The position numbers and the translations under genes were made by a program. From Comamonadaceae bacterium (GTDB taxonomy: Bacteria; Pseudomonadota; Gammaproteobacteria; Burkholderiales; Burkholderiaceae_C): DNA of 61,455 nucleotides. This document shows, in pieces, positions 27,382-36,901 of the stretch (position 1 is its first letter; the number at the start of each line of letters is the position of its first letter). The notes below the pieces were generated by a model, which made no database searches, was not told the origin of the DNA, and saw only the letters and a program-made list of their open reading frames with translations. The stretch is taken from positions 1 through 61,455 of the forward strand of contig CANFWV010000014.1 in NCBI GenBank assembly GCA_947450695.1, written 5' to 3'.

Positions 27382-28080
27382 ATGAACCCGAGCACGCCAG
27401 CCCACACGTCCCCCATTCGCGTCATGATTGTTGACGACCATCCGACCCTGCTCTGGGGCCTGGAAAAACTCATCAGCGGAGAGCAGCCGCGGATGGAAGT
27501 GGTGGGCACCGCCAGCAACGCCGAAGAAGCTGTCACCTGCATCAAAGACGTGGTGCCCGACATCGTGCTGCTCGACCTCGACCTGGATGGCCACAGCGGC
27601 CTCGATTTGATGCCCACGCTGCTGAGCAACCCGGCGACCCGCGTGTTGATTTTGACGGGCGAGCGCCAACAGTCGGTGCTAGACCAAGCGGTGCAAAAAG
27701 GCGCGCGCGGCATATTGCATAAAAATGCACCGGCCCATCAAGTGCTGAAAGCCATCGAGAAAACCCATGACGGAGAGTTGTGGTTAGACCGAGGCACCGT
27801 GGGCCGGGTTTTTAGCGAATTCAGAGAGGCCTCTGCCTCAGACAAAGTGGACCCCGATGCAGCACTGCGGGCCACACTGACCGGACGGGAGCGCAAGATC
27901 ATCCACATGATCGTCGAAGGGCAAGGCGCCTCCAACAATGAATTAGCCGAACGGCTCTTCATCTCCCCGCACACGCTACGCAACCACCTGACCTCGATTT
28001 ACAGCAAGCTCAATTTGGGCAATAGGCTTGAGCTTTACGTCTACGCAGTCAAGCACCAAATGGGGACGTTGCCTCAATAG
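27382..28080 (+). CDS. NarL/LuxR-type response regulator
   Basis: A 232-residue regulator with a receiver domain (acidic pair in VMIVDDHPTLL, phosphoacceptor Asp65 in IVLLDLDLDG, lysine in ILHKNAP) and a C-terminal LuxR helix-turn-helix (LTGRERKIIHMIVEGQGASN and LAERLFISPHTLRNHL). An AAAGGA site precedes the ATG. It pairs with the kinase gene immediately upstream. It ends 12 bp from the convergent tadC end with no clear terminator between. Confidence 0.93.
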   Translation: MNPSTPAHTSPIRVMIVDDHPTLLWGLEKLISGEQPRMEVVGTASNAEEAVTCIKDVVPDIVLLDLDLDGHSGLDLMPTLLSNPATRVLILTGERQQSVLDQAVQKGARGILHKNAPAHQVLKAIEKTHDGELWLDRGTVGRVFSEFREASASDKVDPDAALRATLTGRERKIIHMIVEGQGASNNELAERLFISPHTLRNHLTSIYSKLNLGNRLELYVYAVKHQMGTLPQ

Positions 28081-28092
28081 CCGCGGTAGAAG

Positions 28093-28998
28093 CTAGAAGC
28101 CCGTCAACAACGGCATCACAGCGCGAATAATTTGAATCGCCGCCGGCCCCATCATGACCATGATGATCGACGGGAAGATGAACAACACCATCGGTATCAG
28201 CAACAAGGTGGGAACTTTGGCGGCACGCACTTCAGCGAGGGTCTGCCGTTTGTGCCGCAGCTCGTCTGAAAAGACCCGCAGTGAATCCCCCACACTCGTC
28301 CCAAATTTTTCCGCCTGTGCCAGCATCACGGCAAAGGTGTCGAGTTCCTCAATACCGGTGCGCCGCGCAAAATTTTTCAGTGCTTTTTCGCGGGTGCCGC
28401 CAGCACGTACTTCCAAGTTGGTCAGGTGCAACTCTTCTGCCAAAGCCATGCTTTTCATCTTGATCTCGCCGGCCACTCGGGTCAGCCCGGCGTCGAGCCC
28501 CAAGCCAGCTTCAACGCAGACCAACATCAAGTCAACCGCGTCAGGAAACGTCTCGAAGATCTCGCGCTGGCGGACCCGAACCAGCCACCCCAACACAAGG
28601 TTGGGTACATAACAACCTATCAACGCGGCTGTTGAAACTTCAAAAAGCAGGGTCGCGCCTTCGGCCTGCAAACTAACACTGAAGAAAAAAAAGGCCGGCA
28701 GCGCGAAGACCAGCGGCAGCAAGGACTTGGTGGCGAAATAAATCAAGCGGGCGCGATCGTTGCGAATACCGGCATTGAAAAATCGCACCCGCAGAGCGGA
28801 CGAATCCCAATCCGCCGTTGGCGACGACAAATTTGCCAATGGCTCGGCCAGCTTGACCATGGTTTGCCGCCAATGGGTATTTGGGTGGTCGCCATTCAGC
28901 ACCTGCAACCGCTGCTCGGTGCGCGTCGGGGTGAGCCAGAAATACAAGCCAGCCAGCGACAAGGTGACCGCCAGAAAAACAAGAATAGGCAACAACAT
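28093..28998 (-). CDS. tadC: Tad pilus inner-membrane protein TadC (T2SF family)
   Basis: A 301-residue T2SF-domain protein with an N-terminal membrane segment (about 3-22), two central spans (about 88-140) and C-terminal spans (about 262-300). With TadB it forms the inner-membrane platform on which the TadA ATPase drives Flp pilus assembly. It is the last gene of the Tad cluster, 9 bp after tadB, with an AAAGGA site. Confidence 0.9.
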   Translation of the reverse strand: MLLPILVFLAVTLSLAGLYFWLTPTRTEQRLQVLNGDHPNTHWRQTMVKLAEPLANLSSPTADWDSSALRVRFFNAGIRNDRARLIYFATKSLLPLVFALPAFFFFSVSLQAEGATLLFEVSTAALIGCYVPNLVLGWLVRVRQREIFETFPDAVDLMLVCVEAGLGLDAGLTRVAGEIKMKSMALAEELHLTNLEVRAGGTREKALKNFARRTGIEELDTFAVMLAQAEKFGTSVGDSLRVFSDELRHKRQTLAEVRAAKVPTLLLIPMVLFIFPSIIMVMMGPAAIQIIRAVMPLLTGF

Positions 28999-29007
28999 GA
29001 CGATCCT

Positions 29008-30000
29008 TTAAATGCGAATTCGAATGATTTTTTGCATCACCACAATGCCAATGACCATCATGGTCAGCATGTACTTGAGGATCAGGATGCCAATGGGATC
29101 GGTCCACAAGGGCGACATGAATTCCGGGTTGAAAGCATTCATGAGGGCCGCTAGTCCAAAAGGCATGAGGGTCAGAATCCAGGCTGACAAGCGGCCCTCG
29201 GAAGACATCACCTTGACCTTAGCGCGCAACTTCAAGCGCTCACGGATCAAGCGGCTTAAATTACCCAGCACCTCCGTCAGGTTGCCACCCGACTCCCGCT
29301 GAATCAGCACCGCCACCACGAAATAACGCAAGTCGGTCAAAGGAACGCGTTTCGTCAAATTGGTCAAGGCCTGTTCTATCGCCACGCCAAAATTAACCTC
29401 GTCGTGCACCGTACTGAACTCTGCTGCCGCGGGTTGACTCATCTCTTGGCCAACCATCTGCACGGCCGATGCAAATGAATGCCCGGAACGCAACGCCCGG
29501 ACCATCAGTTCCAGTGCTTCCGGCAATTGCAGTTCAAACCGAGTCAGACGTTTCTGCCGACGGTACGACACATACAACCAGGGCAACAACCCCACACCGA
29601 CGCCGGCCACCAAGGCCCACAAGGTGCTCACACTGAACCAGCTGCCCAGCACGCTGATCGCCAGCAAGCCCAGGGCAAGACTGGACAGCAATAATTTTGA
29701 AACGCTCCATGTCAGGCCCGACTGCAAGATGAAGCCGTCCAGCCGATGCGCTCGCGGAATGCTCAGCAACACTTGCTCTAGCTTGGGCACCTGACTCAGC
29801 AAGCGTTCCCTTAACAACTGCGACTGAAGGCTGTCGTCACTGGCCGCTGACAGCGCCTGCAAGCGCTGTTCAATTTTTTGCGCCAAGGGGCCTTTGTAAG
29901 ACCGCCAGATCTGAAAACTGGCGACCAGCAGCAGCACCAAAGACACCGTTGCCAGCGCCAGCGTGATCAGAAAAGAATAATTGCCCGACGTAGGGAGCAT
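29008..30000 (-). CDS. tadB: Tad pilus inner-membrane protein TadB (T2SF family)
   Basis: A 330-residue T2SF-domain protein with an N-terminal span (about 8-27), a central pair (about 98-145) and C-terminal spans. Between them lies the conserved cytoplasmic block ELPEALELMVRALRSGHSFA and QRESGGNLTEVLGNLSRLIR. It is the partner of TadC in the platform, placed between tadA and tadC in the standard order. Confidence 0.92.
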   Translation of the reverse strand: MLPTSGNYSFLITLALATVSLVLLLVASFQIWRSYKGPLAQKIEQRLQALSAASDDSLQSQLLRERLLSQVPKLEQVLLSIPRAHRLDGFILQSGLTWSVSKLLLSSLALGLLAISVLGSWFSVSTLWALVAGVGVGLLPWLYVSYRRQKRLTRFELQLPEALELMVRALRSGHSFASAVQMVGQEMSQPAAAEFSTVHDEVNFGVAIEQALTNLTKRVPLTDLRYFVVAVLIQRESGGNLTEVLGNLSRLIRERLKLRAKVKVMSSEGRLSAWILTLMPFGLAALMNAFNPEFMSPLWTDPIGILILKYMLTMMVIGIVVMQKIIRIRI

Positions 30001-30024
30001 GGTGATGCCTCTGCAAATGAAGGG

Positions 30025-31383
30025 TTACTGGTACTGGCGGGTCGGGTCAAAAATGTCGTCTGGCAGTTGCACACCAAAAGCGTGTAAGCGGTCCATGAAC
30101 TTGGGCCGCACGCCCGTCGCATAAAAGTGCCCCTCGACCTCCCCCGACGGGCTGACCCCGGTTTGCTTGAAGGCAAATATTTCTTGCATGGTGATGACCT
30201 CTCCTTCCATCCCAGTGATCTCTTGAATGCTGGTGATCTTGCGCTTGCCGTCGATCAAGCGAAGGGTCTGAACCACCACCGAGATGGCCGAGGCGATTTG
30301 CTGTCGTGCCGCCCGGTTGGGCAAGTTCAGGTTCGCCATGCCAATCATGTTTTCAAGCCGAGCCAACGCATCGCGTGGCGTGTTGGCATGGATGGTGGTG
30401 AGGGAGCCCTCGTGCCCGGTGTTCATGGCTTGCAGCATGTCAACCGCTTCTGCACCGCGCACCTCGCCAATCACAATCCTGTCGGGCCGCATACGCAACG
30501 CATTGCGCACCAGCGCACGTTGCGACACTTCACCCGTGCCTTCAGTGTTAGGCGGTCGGGTTTCCATGCGCACCACATGCGGCTGCTGCATTTGCAACTC
30601 TGCAGCATCTTCAATGGTGACGACACGTTCAGTGACCGGGATGTAGCCAGAGAGAATGTTCAACAAGGTGGTCTTGCCGGAGCCAGTGCCGCCGGAGATG
30701 ATCATGTTCACCTTGGCCTTGGCCAGACCTTCGAGCAACAGCGCCATGTCGGGCGTCAAGCTTTTGAAATCGCCCGCCATCAAGTTGTGCATCTTCAGCG
30801 GAATATGCGCAAAGCGGCGGATCGACATCATCGGCCCATCCAACGCCACCGGCGGAATCACCGCGTTGACGCGAGAGCCATCAGGCAACCGCGCATCGAC
30901 CATCGGGCTCGACTCGTCAATGCGCCGCCCCACCAACGAGACGATTTTGTCGATGATGCGCAGCAAGTGTTTTTCGTCGGTGAAGGTGACGTTGGTCAGT
31001 TCCAACCGACCCTTGCGTTCAACGTAAATTTGCTGGTACGAATTGACCAAGATGTCCGACACCGTCGGGTCAGCCATCAACAACTCGAGCGGGCCAAAGC
31101 CGAGCATCTCATGCTGAATGTCACGTATCAGCGAACGTCGCTCCACGTCATTGATGGGGCTCTGGTCTTCGCCCAATAAACGCTCAACCATGCTGCTGAT
31201 TTCTTGTCGCAAGACATCTGGCGGTAAGGTCTCCAACACACTCAGGTCAAATTTATCCAGCAGCTTGAGGTGCATGCGCTCTTTGAGCAACTTATAGGCA
31301 TCCGTCGCCACGGGGGTTGGTTGCGGCTGCACTGGCATCTGCGGTGCAGATTCCACAGCTCTGAGTGTTTCGCGCAAAGACAT
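30025..31383 (-). CDS. tadA: Tad pilus assembly ATPase TadA/CpaF
   Basis: A 452-residue secretion ATPase that powers Flp pilus assembly. Walker A is GGTGSGKT (231-238), followed by the Asp box and a Walker B-like stretch [18 protein letters not shown], with the His box [14 protein letters not shown]. An N-terminal domain (about 30-130) precedes the core. It starts 2 bp from the tadZ stop. Length and motifs are typical. Confidence 0.96.
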   Translation of the reverse strand: MSLRETLRAVESAPQMPVQPQPTPVATDAYKLLKERMHLKLLDKFDLSVLETLPPDVLRQEISSMVERLLGEDQSPINDVERRSLIRDIQHEMLGFGPLELLMADPTVSDILVNSYQQIYVERKGRLELTNVTFTDEKHLLRIIDKIVSLVGRRIDESSPMVDARLPDGSRVNAVIPPVALDGPMMSIRRFAHIPLKMHNLMAGDFKSLTPDMALLLEGLAKAKVNMIISGGTGSGKTTLLNILSGYIPVTERVVTIEDAAELQMQQPHVVRMETRPPNTEGTGEVSQRALVRNALRMRPDRIVIGEVRGAEAVDMLQAMNTGHEGSLTTIHANTPRDALARLENMIGMANLNLPNRAARQQIASAISVVVQTLRLIDGKRKITSIQEITGMEGEVITMQEIFAFKQTGVSPSGEVEGHFYATGVRPKFMDRLHAFGVQLPDDIFDPTRQYQ

Positions 31384-31385
31384 GG

Positions 31386-32540
31386 TTAACCTCGGGTGTT
31401 GAAGATGCGGCCTAAAAATCCCCGCGCATCTTCGGTTGGGGGAATCAAAGTGGCCGATAACTCCGCCAAGCTTTTTGACACGGCATTGGAGCGCGAAGAC
31501 TCCAACAAAGCGCGACCTTGGTTGATCGACGAGTTCACCTCTTTGTAAGAGTTCGGCACCGTGCGCACAATGGCACCGCTCAATGACTGTTCGATCTCGC
31601 TAAAGCCGATGTCCCCGCCTTTTTCAAAGCGGTTCACGATCATCTCGGCCTTGGTGTCGGGATAACCCAAGGACCGAAACACCGTGAGCAATTTTTTGGC
31701 GTTCTGGATGCCCGGCACACCGGCCTGCAACACAGGGTAAATCTTGTCGGCACGGTCCAGCGCCTTGAGCGCGAGTGTGTCCAGAATTCGCGGCAAATCG
31801 AGCAGCACAAAGTCGAAATTCAGCAGCGCCAGTTTGATGATGGCCTCCACGTGTTCGGGCTTGATGGCCATTGCCTGCGTCAAGGCTTCCGGCGCGGCTA
31901 AAACACTGTAGTTGGGCGCGACTTTGACGGCCGTCGCCGCCAAAAAAGAAGCATCCAAACGGTTGATGTCGCGCGCCACATCCGCAAGGGTCAACGTCGG
32001 TGGGGCCTCGTACACAAACGACAGCGCATCGCCAAACTGCAGGTTCAAGTCAATCAACAACACCGACCGGGACTCCGCCAAGTGGTAGCCCAAGTTGGTG
32101 GCAATAAAGGTGCTGCCACTGCCCCCTTTGCAGCCGATGAATGCCAGTAACTTGCCTGTCTGGCGCTGACTGCTGCCTTGCAACTTGGCGGCCACCCGGT
32201 TCACAGCCGCCTCGATGGCCTCGGGCGTGGCAGGTGATGGCAGCACCTCGCGCACACCTACCCGCATGGCATGAATTAAAAATTCAGGCGTTTGCTCGCT
32301 GCAAAGCAACACCACGGCCGTGGCCGGGTGATGGGTGGTGACGTATTCCACCAGTGCCAGGTCGGCCAGCTCGCAACTCATGCCGTCGACCAGCATCAGG
32401 TCGGGCGCATCTTGTTCAGCCACGCTGCGAATTTTGGTTTTTTCACCGCTGGAGAGCACCACGTTGTGGCGGTTCAGCGCCAGCAAGCGACCCAGGTCTT
32501 GCAGGTGACTCTCGTTGGTGGAAATGACGGCGATTTTCAT
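31386..32540 (-). CDS. tadZ: Tad pilus localisation ATPase TadZ/CpaE
   Basis: A 384-residue protein: a receiver-like N-terminal domain (about 1-115, VISTNESHLQDLG and LMLVDG) fused to a ParA/MinD-type ATPase with deviant Walker A FIGCKGGSGSTFIATNL (about 135-150) and SVLLIDLNLQFGD. TadZ/CpaE proteins position the pilus machine at the pole. It lies between the TadG-like gene and tadA. Confidence 0.93.
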   Translation of the reverse strand: MKIAVISTNESHLQDLGRLLALNRHNVVLSSGEKTKIRSVAEQDAPDLMLVDGMSCELADLALVEYVTTHHPATAVVLLCSEQTPEFLIHAMRVGVREVLPSPATPEAIEAAVNRVAAKLQGSSQRQTGKLLAFIGCKGGSGSTFIATNLGYHLAESRSVLLIDLNLQFGDALSFVYEAPPTLTLADVARDINRLDASFLAATAVKVAPNYSVLAAPEALTQAMAIKPEHVEAIIKLALLNFDFVLLDLPRILDTLALKALDRADKIYPVLQAGVPGIQNAKKLLTVFRSLGYPDTKAEMIVNRFEKGGDIGFSEIEQSLSGAIVRTVPNSYKEVNSSINQGRALLESSRSNAVSKSLAELSATLIPPTEDARGFLGRIFNTRG

Positions 32541-32574
32541 GACGTTCCTTGTGGGTGAGGGCTACCGCAGCGGT

Positions 32575-33711
32575 TCAATAAGCCAGCCGTGGCGGCGTGT
32601 AAGCCCCATAGCTGGGCCCAATGCCACTGGAGCCACTGACTGAAAGGCCGCTCTTGAAATAGCCCTGAATGTATTTGCCACTCCCCCCCTGTATATCGGT
32701 GATGTGGAACAACGCAAAAGCGACGATTGGTATCGAAGCACCCACACTGTCCAGTCCCGTGGGGTAGTTCACAACGGGAACAAGCACATCGGCGCCTGCG
32801 GGCATCGGGTACTGACTCAGCAGATCGTTGTAGGCCGAGGTTTTGGTCCCAGATTGAATATAGGTAGCATCGCCGATGCTCATAGCCGTGGAATTGCCAT
32901 TGTTGATGAGGCCCTTGAGGTCACTGGCTGAGTTCGTGTTGACTCCGAACGTTGTCCATTGACCCGAGTCGCAACTGCCGTAATGGTACGAAGAGCCGAT
33001 GCGAAAAACCACAGCCTGGCCGCTGACCTGCGGCACACCGTTGATGGCGGAGTTGTTGGGGGCGGTGACGGGCGAATTGGTTGAGCTGTTCCAGTAGGTG
33101 TCGTACAAACACTGATTGATCGCCATCGGAATGAGACTTCCAGAAAGCACGGAGCCAGGGGAAGAAATGACGGCTACCGCCGTCGCCGACATGGGCACAT
33201 CACTGCCGCCAAACATGAGCCGCGTCAGCATCAAAATGGGCCCGCCGTTTTGCCCCGTGGCCTTACTCACCTTGACGCTGATCGCCGGCTTGTCATACGT
33301 TGTAAGGGGACTGAAGCTCGTCGACAGCGACCCGCCCGAAGCACTGCGCGTCAATAGATTCCAGTAACCTGCCGTGATGACGTGTCCGCCGTCGCTGCTT
33401 GAGATCGACCGGTTGTCGACTTGGTTTTGACTCAGCTGCGCTTGTGCATTGGCCGCGGCGCGCGTCCAGTTCAGGGTGGCGGCCTTCAGGGGGCCGCAAT
33501 CGGTGGCGCCCGAGCCAGATTGCCAAGTTAAACAGTTGGCGCCCGACAGCGCTGCAGCGTCCGCCGCGTTTTGCAACTCACTGCGGACGATGAAGATACG
33601 GCCGATGTCAATCGCCAGCACGGCAAAGCCGGCCAGCACCAGCAGTAAGCCGCCAAAGATCACCAAATAGGAACCTTGCTGGCAGCGCCAACCTGATGTG
33701 TCGTTACTCAT
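32575..33711 (-). CDS. TadG-like pilus assembly protein (Tad domain)
   Basis: A 378-residue protein with an N-terminal TadG-type pseudopilin segment: QQGSYLVIFGGLLLVLAGFA (about 11-30), then DIGRIFIVRSELQNAADAAA, the Tad-domain signature. The remaining about 320 residues are Ser/Gly/Asn-rich and presumably periplasmic. No clear von Willebrand A metal motif is seen. Its start overlaps the TadE-like gene end by 8 bases. Confidence 0.88.
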   Translation of the reverse strand: MSNDTSGWRCQQGSYLVIFGGLLLVLAGFAVLAIDIGRIFIVRSELQNAADAAALSGANCLTWQSGSGATDCGPLKAATLNWTRAAANAQAQLSQNQVDNRSISSSDGGHVITAGYWNLLTRSASGGSLSTSFSPLTTYDKPAISVKVSKATGQNGGPILMLTRLMFGGSDVPMSATAVAVISSPGSVLSGSLIPMAINQCLYDTYWNSSTNSPVTAPNNSAINGVPQVSGQAVVFRIGSSYHYGSCDSGQWTTFGVNTNSASDLKGLINNGNSTAMSIGDATYIQSGTKTSAYNDLLSQYPMPAGADVLVPVVNYPTGLDSVGASIPIVAFALFHITDIQGGSGKYIQGYFKSGLSVSGSSGIGPSYGAYTPPRLAY

Positions 33712-34189
33712 GAGCCATCTGGGTGCAAGCGGTCAGGTTCATTTGGCTGCCTACCGAGGAACCCGTCCCCAGGGTCCACCAGCTGCCGAGTGAAAAGCCA
33801 CTGAACGGGTAAGAAATTGTCAACGCGACTGAATCACCAAAAGCAGGCGAGGGCAAGCCAGCGGCAGTAGACGGTGAGGGGCACGTTGCCGTGGAGCCCC
33901 AATACACATTGACCACCGGGTCTTTGGTGCCGGCGCAGGCGCTGGTGCTGGTGCCACTCTTGACGCTGATCAGCGTGTTGCGCGCGTAGTTGCAGGCAAT
34001 CTGTTGGACCGCCGTTGGGCTCCATGTGCCGCTGAGCAACGCACCACTGCGCGCCCCTTCTCGACTGGCGTTGGTGATGATGGCTTTGTTGTAAACCAAA
34101 ATACCAAAGTCGAGCACGGCAAAAAGTATCAGGATAAAAAACGGCAGAACCAGCGCGAACTCAACGGCCTGCGCACCTTTTTGCTTCAT
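33704..34189 (-). CDS. TadE-like minor pseudopilin
   Basis: A 161-residue protein with the TadE signature GAQAVEFALVLPFFILILFA (about residues 5-24), where a Glu near the start of the hydrophobic helix matches the prepilin-like +5 position. The segment DFGILVYNKAIITNASREGA follows. The ATG at 34189 has AGGAA upstream; the in-frame start at 34207 is TTG and less likely. TadE-type proteins are minor pilins needed for Flp fibre assembly. Confidence 0.88.
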   Translation of the reverse strand: MKQKGAQAVEFALVLPFFILILFAVLDFGILVYNKAIITNASREGARSGALLSGTWSPTAVQQIACNYARNTLISVKSGTSTSACAGTKDPVVNVYWGSTATCPSPSTAAGLPSPAFGDSVALTISYPFSGFSLGSWWTLGTGSSVGSQMNLTACTQMAHE

Positions 34190-34239
34190 GGCATTTGCTT
34201 CCTGCAAGTCAAGAAATGGGGCCCGTATGAGCGGTGAAA

Positions 34240-34268
34240 CCCATCAAAGGCAAAGCGCCGTTGATGGG
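34240..34268 (-). terminator. Hairpin between flp (copy 1) and the TadE-like gene
   Basis: On the minus strand CCCATCAA pairs with TTGATGGG (8-bp stem, loop of 13), followed by TTT only. It lies 14 bases past the flp stop. It may attenuate read-through or protect the flp transcript, giving more pilin than minor pilins. Confidence 0.5.
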
Positions 34269-34281
34269 GACACATCGCGCC

Positions 34282-34497
34282 TTAAGAACAGGTCGAACCG
34301 GCGGTGAAACAGGTCGTGACGCGGGAGATCAAGGTCGTAAAAGACTTCTGCAAGCCGGTCGCGCTCGACCCTAATGCAACGACCAATCCGATCGACACCA
34401 CCGCGATGATCAGCGCGTACTCAACGACTTGAGCACCCTCTTCGTTTTGCACGAAAGAACCGACAGATTTGTGAATGGCAAGGATGAATTTATTCAT
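34282..34497 (-). CDS. flp: Flp-type major pilin, copy 1
   Basis: A 71-residue Flp prepilin. The leader ends with NEEG (Gly21); predicted cleavage is before AQVVEY, placing Glu at +5 and Tyr at +6 of the mature chain, ahead of the hydrophobic helix YALIIAVVSIGLVVALGS. The ATG at 34497 has AGAGG upstream; a longer frame to 34548 is rejected. It shares the stretch EEGAQVVEYALIIAVVSIGL with copy 2, evidently a tandem duplication. Two Cys near the C-terminus could form a disulfide. Confidence 0.93.
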   Translation of the reverse strand: MNKFILAIHKSVGSFVQNEEGAQVVEYALIIAVVSIGLVVALGSSATGLQKSFTTLISRVTTCFTAGSTCS

Positions 34498-34523
34498 TTC
34501 GGAACCTCTATAAAGTTGATGAA

Positions 34524-34556
34524 CATTAAAAATTAAATGGCACGGCAAACAGTGCC
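34524..34556 (-). terminator. Weak hairpin between the two flp genes
   Basis: On the minus strand GGCAC...GTGCC forms a 5-bp stem followed by ATTTAATTTTTAATG. It could partially terminate after flp copy 2, or merely be leader structure of copy 1. Confidence 0.3.
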
Positions 34557-34644
34557 TTTGCTCCCTACCGTTCGCATAGCCTTAAAGCTCTCTGCCTGCG
34601 ATTTCTGCTTATGACTTGATGCCCATCCACCAATTTTTCAGGCC

Positions 34645-34857
34645 TCAGGTGCAGGCGACAACAGAGAAGCAGGTGGTGATGCGAGAGACCAAAGTAGTGA
34701 ATGACGTTGCTAGGCTGCTGACACCGCCGCCCAATGCAAGCACCAAACCAATCGACACCACGGCGATGATCAACGCGTACTCGACAACTTGTGCGCCCTC
34801 TTCGTCTTCAACGAATGCACGGGCTGACTTGTTCATGACAAACCTATTTTTTTTCAT
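34645..34857 (-). CDS. flp: Flp-type major pilin, copy 2
   Basis: A 70-residue Flp prepilin with predicted cleavage after Gly21 in DEEG, before AQVVEY, then the same hydrophobic helix as copy 1. The C-terminal part differs (GGGVSSLATSFTTLVSRITT), again with two cysteines. It has an AGAGG site seven bases before the ATG. It is transcribed before copy 1, in the middle of the Tad cluster. Confidence 0.93.
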   Translation of the reverse strand: MKKNRFVMNKSARAFVEDEEGAQVVEYALIIAVVSIGLVLALGGGVSSLATSFTTLVSRITTCFSVVACT

Positions 34858-34907
34858 TTGAAAACCTCTTTTAGAAAATTATTAACAGCTGACGGGGATC
34901 TGATGTG

Positions 34908-35189
34908 TCACTGCCGACTGCCGCTGATGCTGATGACATTGGTGACGGGCGGTGGGGTTTTGAACGTGCTCTGGTAGCGCACCAGCGCGTCGCGGGCGGC
35001 CGTGCCGTCCAGGCCGAGCGCCGCGTCTGCCGTGCTTCCAGCGTTGGGGTTGATGGTCATCTCTAGGCGCGACTGGCGCACTGCGTCGCCAAAGCGTTTG
35101 TCGTAGTCAGGTGTGGTGGAGACGCAGCCGGACAACAGCGTCAACAAGACCAGCAAAGACAAGCCCGTTGAAAGCATATTTTTTGTCAT
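34908..35189 (-). CDS. Small Tad-locus lipoprotein
   Basis: A 93-residue protein with a lipoprotein signal: hydrophobic SLLVLLTLLSGC, lipobox LSGC with Cys22. The mature part is short and polar with no recognised domain. It follows the secretin gene by 10 bp, the place where many Tad loci encode the lipoprotein RcpB/CpaD, but it is much shorter than those. I infer an outer-membrane accessory to the secretin, perhaps a pilotin; the function is not established. Confidence 0.75.
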   Translation of the reverse strand: MTKNMLSTGLSLLVLLTLLSGCVSTTPDYDKRFGDAVRQSRLEMTINPNAGSTADAALGLDGTAARDALVRYQSTFKTPPPVTNVISISGSRQ

Positions 35190-35199
35190 GACGTGTTCC

Positions 35200-36858
35200 T
35201 TATTTCGATTCAGTCGGTGCCGCTACGTCTAACGCTGCAGCGGCTTTAGGCTTGCCTTCAGCCGCCCCCATGAACAGCACTTCAGCGCGGCTCGGCTCGG
35301 CCAGGTTGTCGGTCGGCAACAAGATGGCCGGGACCATCGGCTTGACCAGACGCGGGGTCACCACAAAGATCAGCTCGGTCTGATTTTTCTGAAATTCGGT
35401 GGAGCGGAACAGCGCCCCCAACACCGGAATTTCACCCAAGCCCGGAAATCGGGTGATGGTTTCGGTGATGTTGTTTTTGATCAGCCCGGCGATCGCAAAA
35501 CTCTGACCGTCGTTGAGCTGCACCGTGGTCTCCACCGTGCGAGCAGAGATGGTCGGGAGGACCGCTGTCGCGCCACCCGAGGTGGTGAACGAAGTGCCAG
35601 TTTGGGACAACTCCGACACCTCCGACAGCAGCTTGAGGTTGACGCGGGTGCCGTCGAGCACGGTCGGGGTGAACTTCAAGATGACACCAAACTGTTTTTC
35701 TTCGAGCGTTGTGACGCCTGAGATGCCGCCTTGCGGCACCGGAATATAAATACGTCCACCCGAGTTGAAACCGGCTTGTTGACCGCTGATGGCCATGATG
35801 TTGGGTTCTGCCAGCAAGCGAATCAGGCCATCTTGTTTTTGTGCGTTAATGCCTAAAAAAGTACCGCTGCCCGCACGTGCTGCAGCACCAGCAGCTAGCG
35901 CCGGTGCGCTGATGACGCCACCGGCGCCCCCCAGTGGGTTGCTGATGGCACCGGATGCGTTACCCGCAAAGTCGAGCTGCCCCTGGAGCCTGCCGAGTAA
36001 GGCGGGAGCACCGCCAAAGACCCCTGAAAAAACACTGGCCGCACCGTTGGATGACAGCAAGCGGGCATAGTCAATACCGAAGCGGTCGAGCAAGGTCTTG
36101 CTGACTTCGGCAATCTTCACTTCCAGCATGACCTGCTGTGGCGTCATGATGCGCAGCATGTTGACGACCTTCTTGCCGTCGCCATACGACGTCGCCAAAC
36201 TCATCACCTGGTCCAGCTTGATAGCGTCACTGACTTGACCGCTCAGCACCAGCGCGTTTTCTGCACCGCGCACTTTGACGCCACTCTCCTCGGGCATCAA
36301 TTCGCCAAGCTTGGCCTGCAAGGTGCCCGGGTCAATGGCGACGATGATGTCGCGGATAAAGCAACGACCGTCGGTGCTTTGCAGAATCACGTTCATCGAG
36401 CCGGCTTTTTTACCAAGAAAAAACAACTCTGTTGGGCTCAGCAGCGTGATGTCGACACTGCCCACACCCTCCAAGTCCGGGTTGCGCACGGGAAGCGCAG
36501 GCACGCCTGGTTGGCCCGCAGCAGCCATTGCAGCATTGTTCACAGGCGCTGCAGTGCGGCTATAAGGTTGACCACCGACCAACATGCGGACGATCGGTGT
36601 CGACAAATGGATGATGCTGGACTTGCCCAAGGTGACATAACTGGGCGGGTCCATCACTGCCGAGGCGCAGGGCTGCAATGCCTGCGCCGCAGCCACAGCA
36701 GCAGCACCCGGGCGCGCGACAGATTTGGGCGCGGCAGTTGCAAGCGCCACGGCCTGGGCGGGTGCTGGCGGGGCTTGAACCTGGGCCAACGTTGACCCGA
36801 CAGAGACGCATGCAACGACCCACAGGAGGTGCTTGATTGGCTTGGCGTGCTTGGTCAA
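35200..36858 (-). CDS. rcpA: Tad pilus outer-membrane secretin RcpA/CpaC
   Basis: A 552-residue secretin. A signal peptide (about 1-25, ending in TLAQ) is followed by an Ala/Pro-rich linker, a BON/N-domain region (about 180-300), and the secretin core with VPQGGISGVTTLEEKQFGV, ETTVQLNDGQSFAIAGLI and PGLGEIPVLGALFRST. It forms the outer-membrane pore for the Flp pilus. The start is TTG at 36858, preceded by AGAGGA. No ATG lies before the signal sequence, so the rare start seems real. Confidence 0.93.
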   Translation of the reverse strand: MTKHAKPIKHLLWVVACVSVGSTLAQVQAPPAPAQAVALATAAPKSVARPGAAAVAAAQALQPCASAVMDPPSYVTLGKSSIIHLSTPIVRMLVGGQPYSRTAAPVNNAAMAAAGQPGVPALPVRNPDLEGVGSVDITLLSPTELFFLGKKAGSMNVILQSTDGRCFIRDIIVAIDPGTLQAKLGELMPEESGVKVRGAENALVLSGQVSDAIKLDQVMSLATSYGDGKKVVNMLRIMTPQQVMLEVKIAEVSKTLLDRFGIDYARLLSSNGAASVFSGVFGGAPALLGRLQGQLDFAGNASGAISNPLGGAGGVISAPALAAGAAARAGSGTFLGINAQKQDGLIRLLAEPNIMAISGQQAGFNSGGRIYIPVPQGGISGVTTLEEKQFGVILKFTPTVLDGTRVNLKLLSEVSELSQTGTSFTTSGGATAVLPTISARTVETTVQLNDGQSFAIAGLIKNNITETITRFPGLGEIPVLGALFRSTEFQKNQTELIFVVTPRLVKPMVPAILLPTDNLAEPSRAEVLFMGAAEGKPKAAAALDVAAPTESK

Positions 36859-36901
36859 TTGATGTTCCTCTTTGCGTTTTGATTTTGAGGGGTCATTCGT
36901 C

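Noticed and set aside
34524..34556. Sigma-54 promoter (TGGCAC...TTGC) before flp copy 1
   Set aside because: The GG and GC elements are not at the required spacing on either strand.
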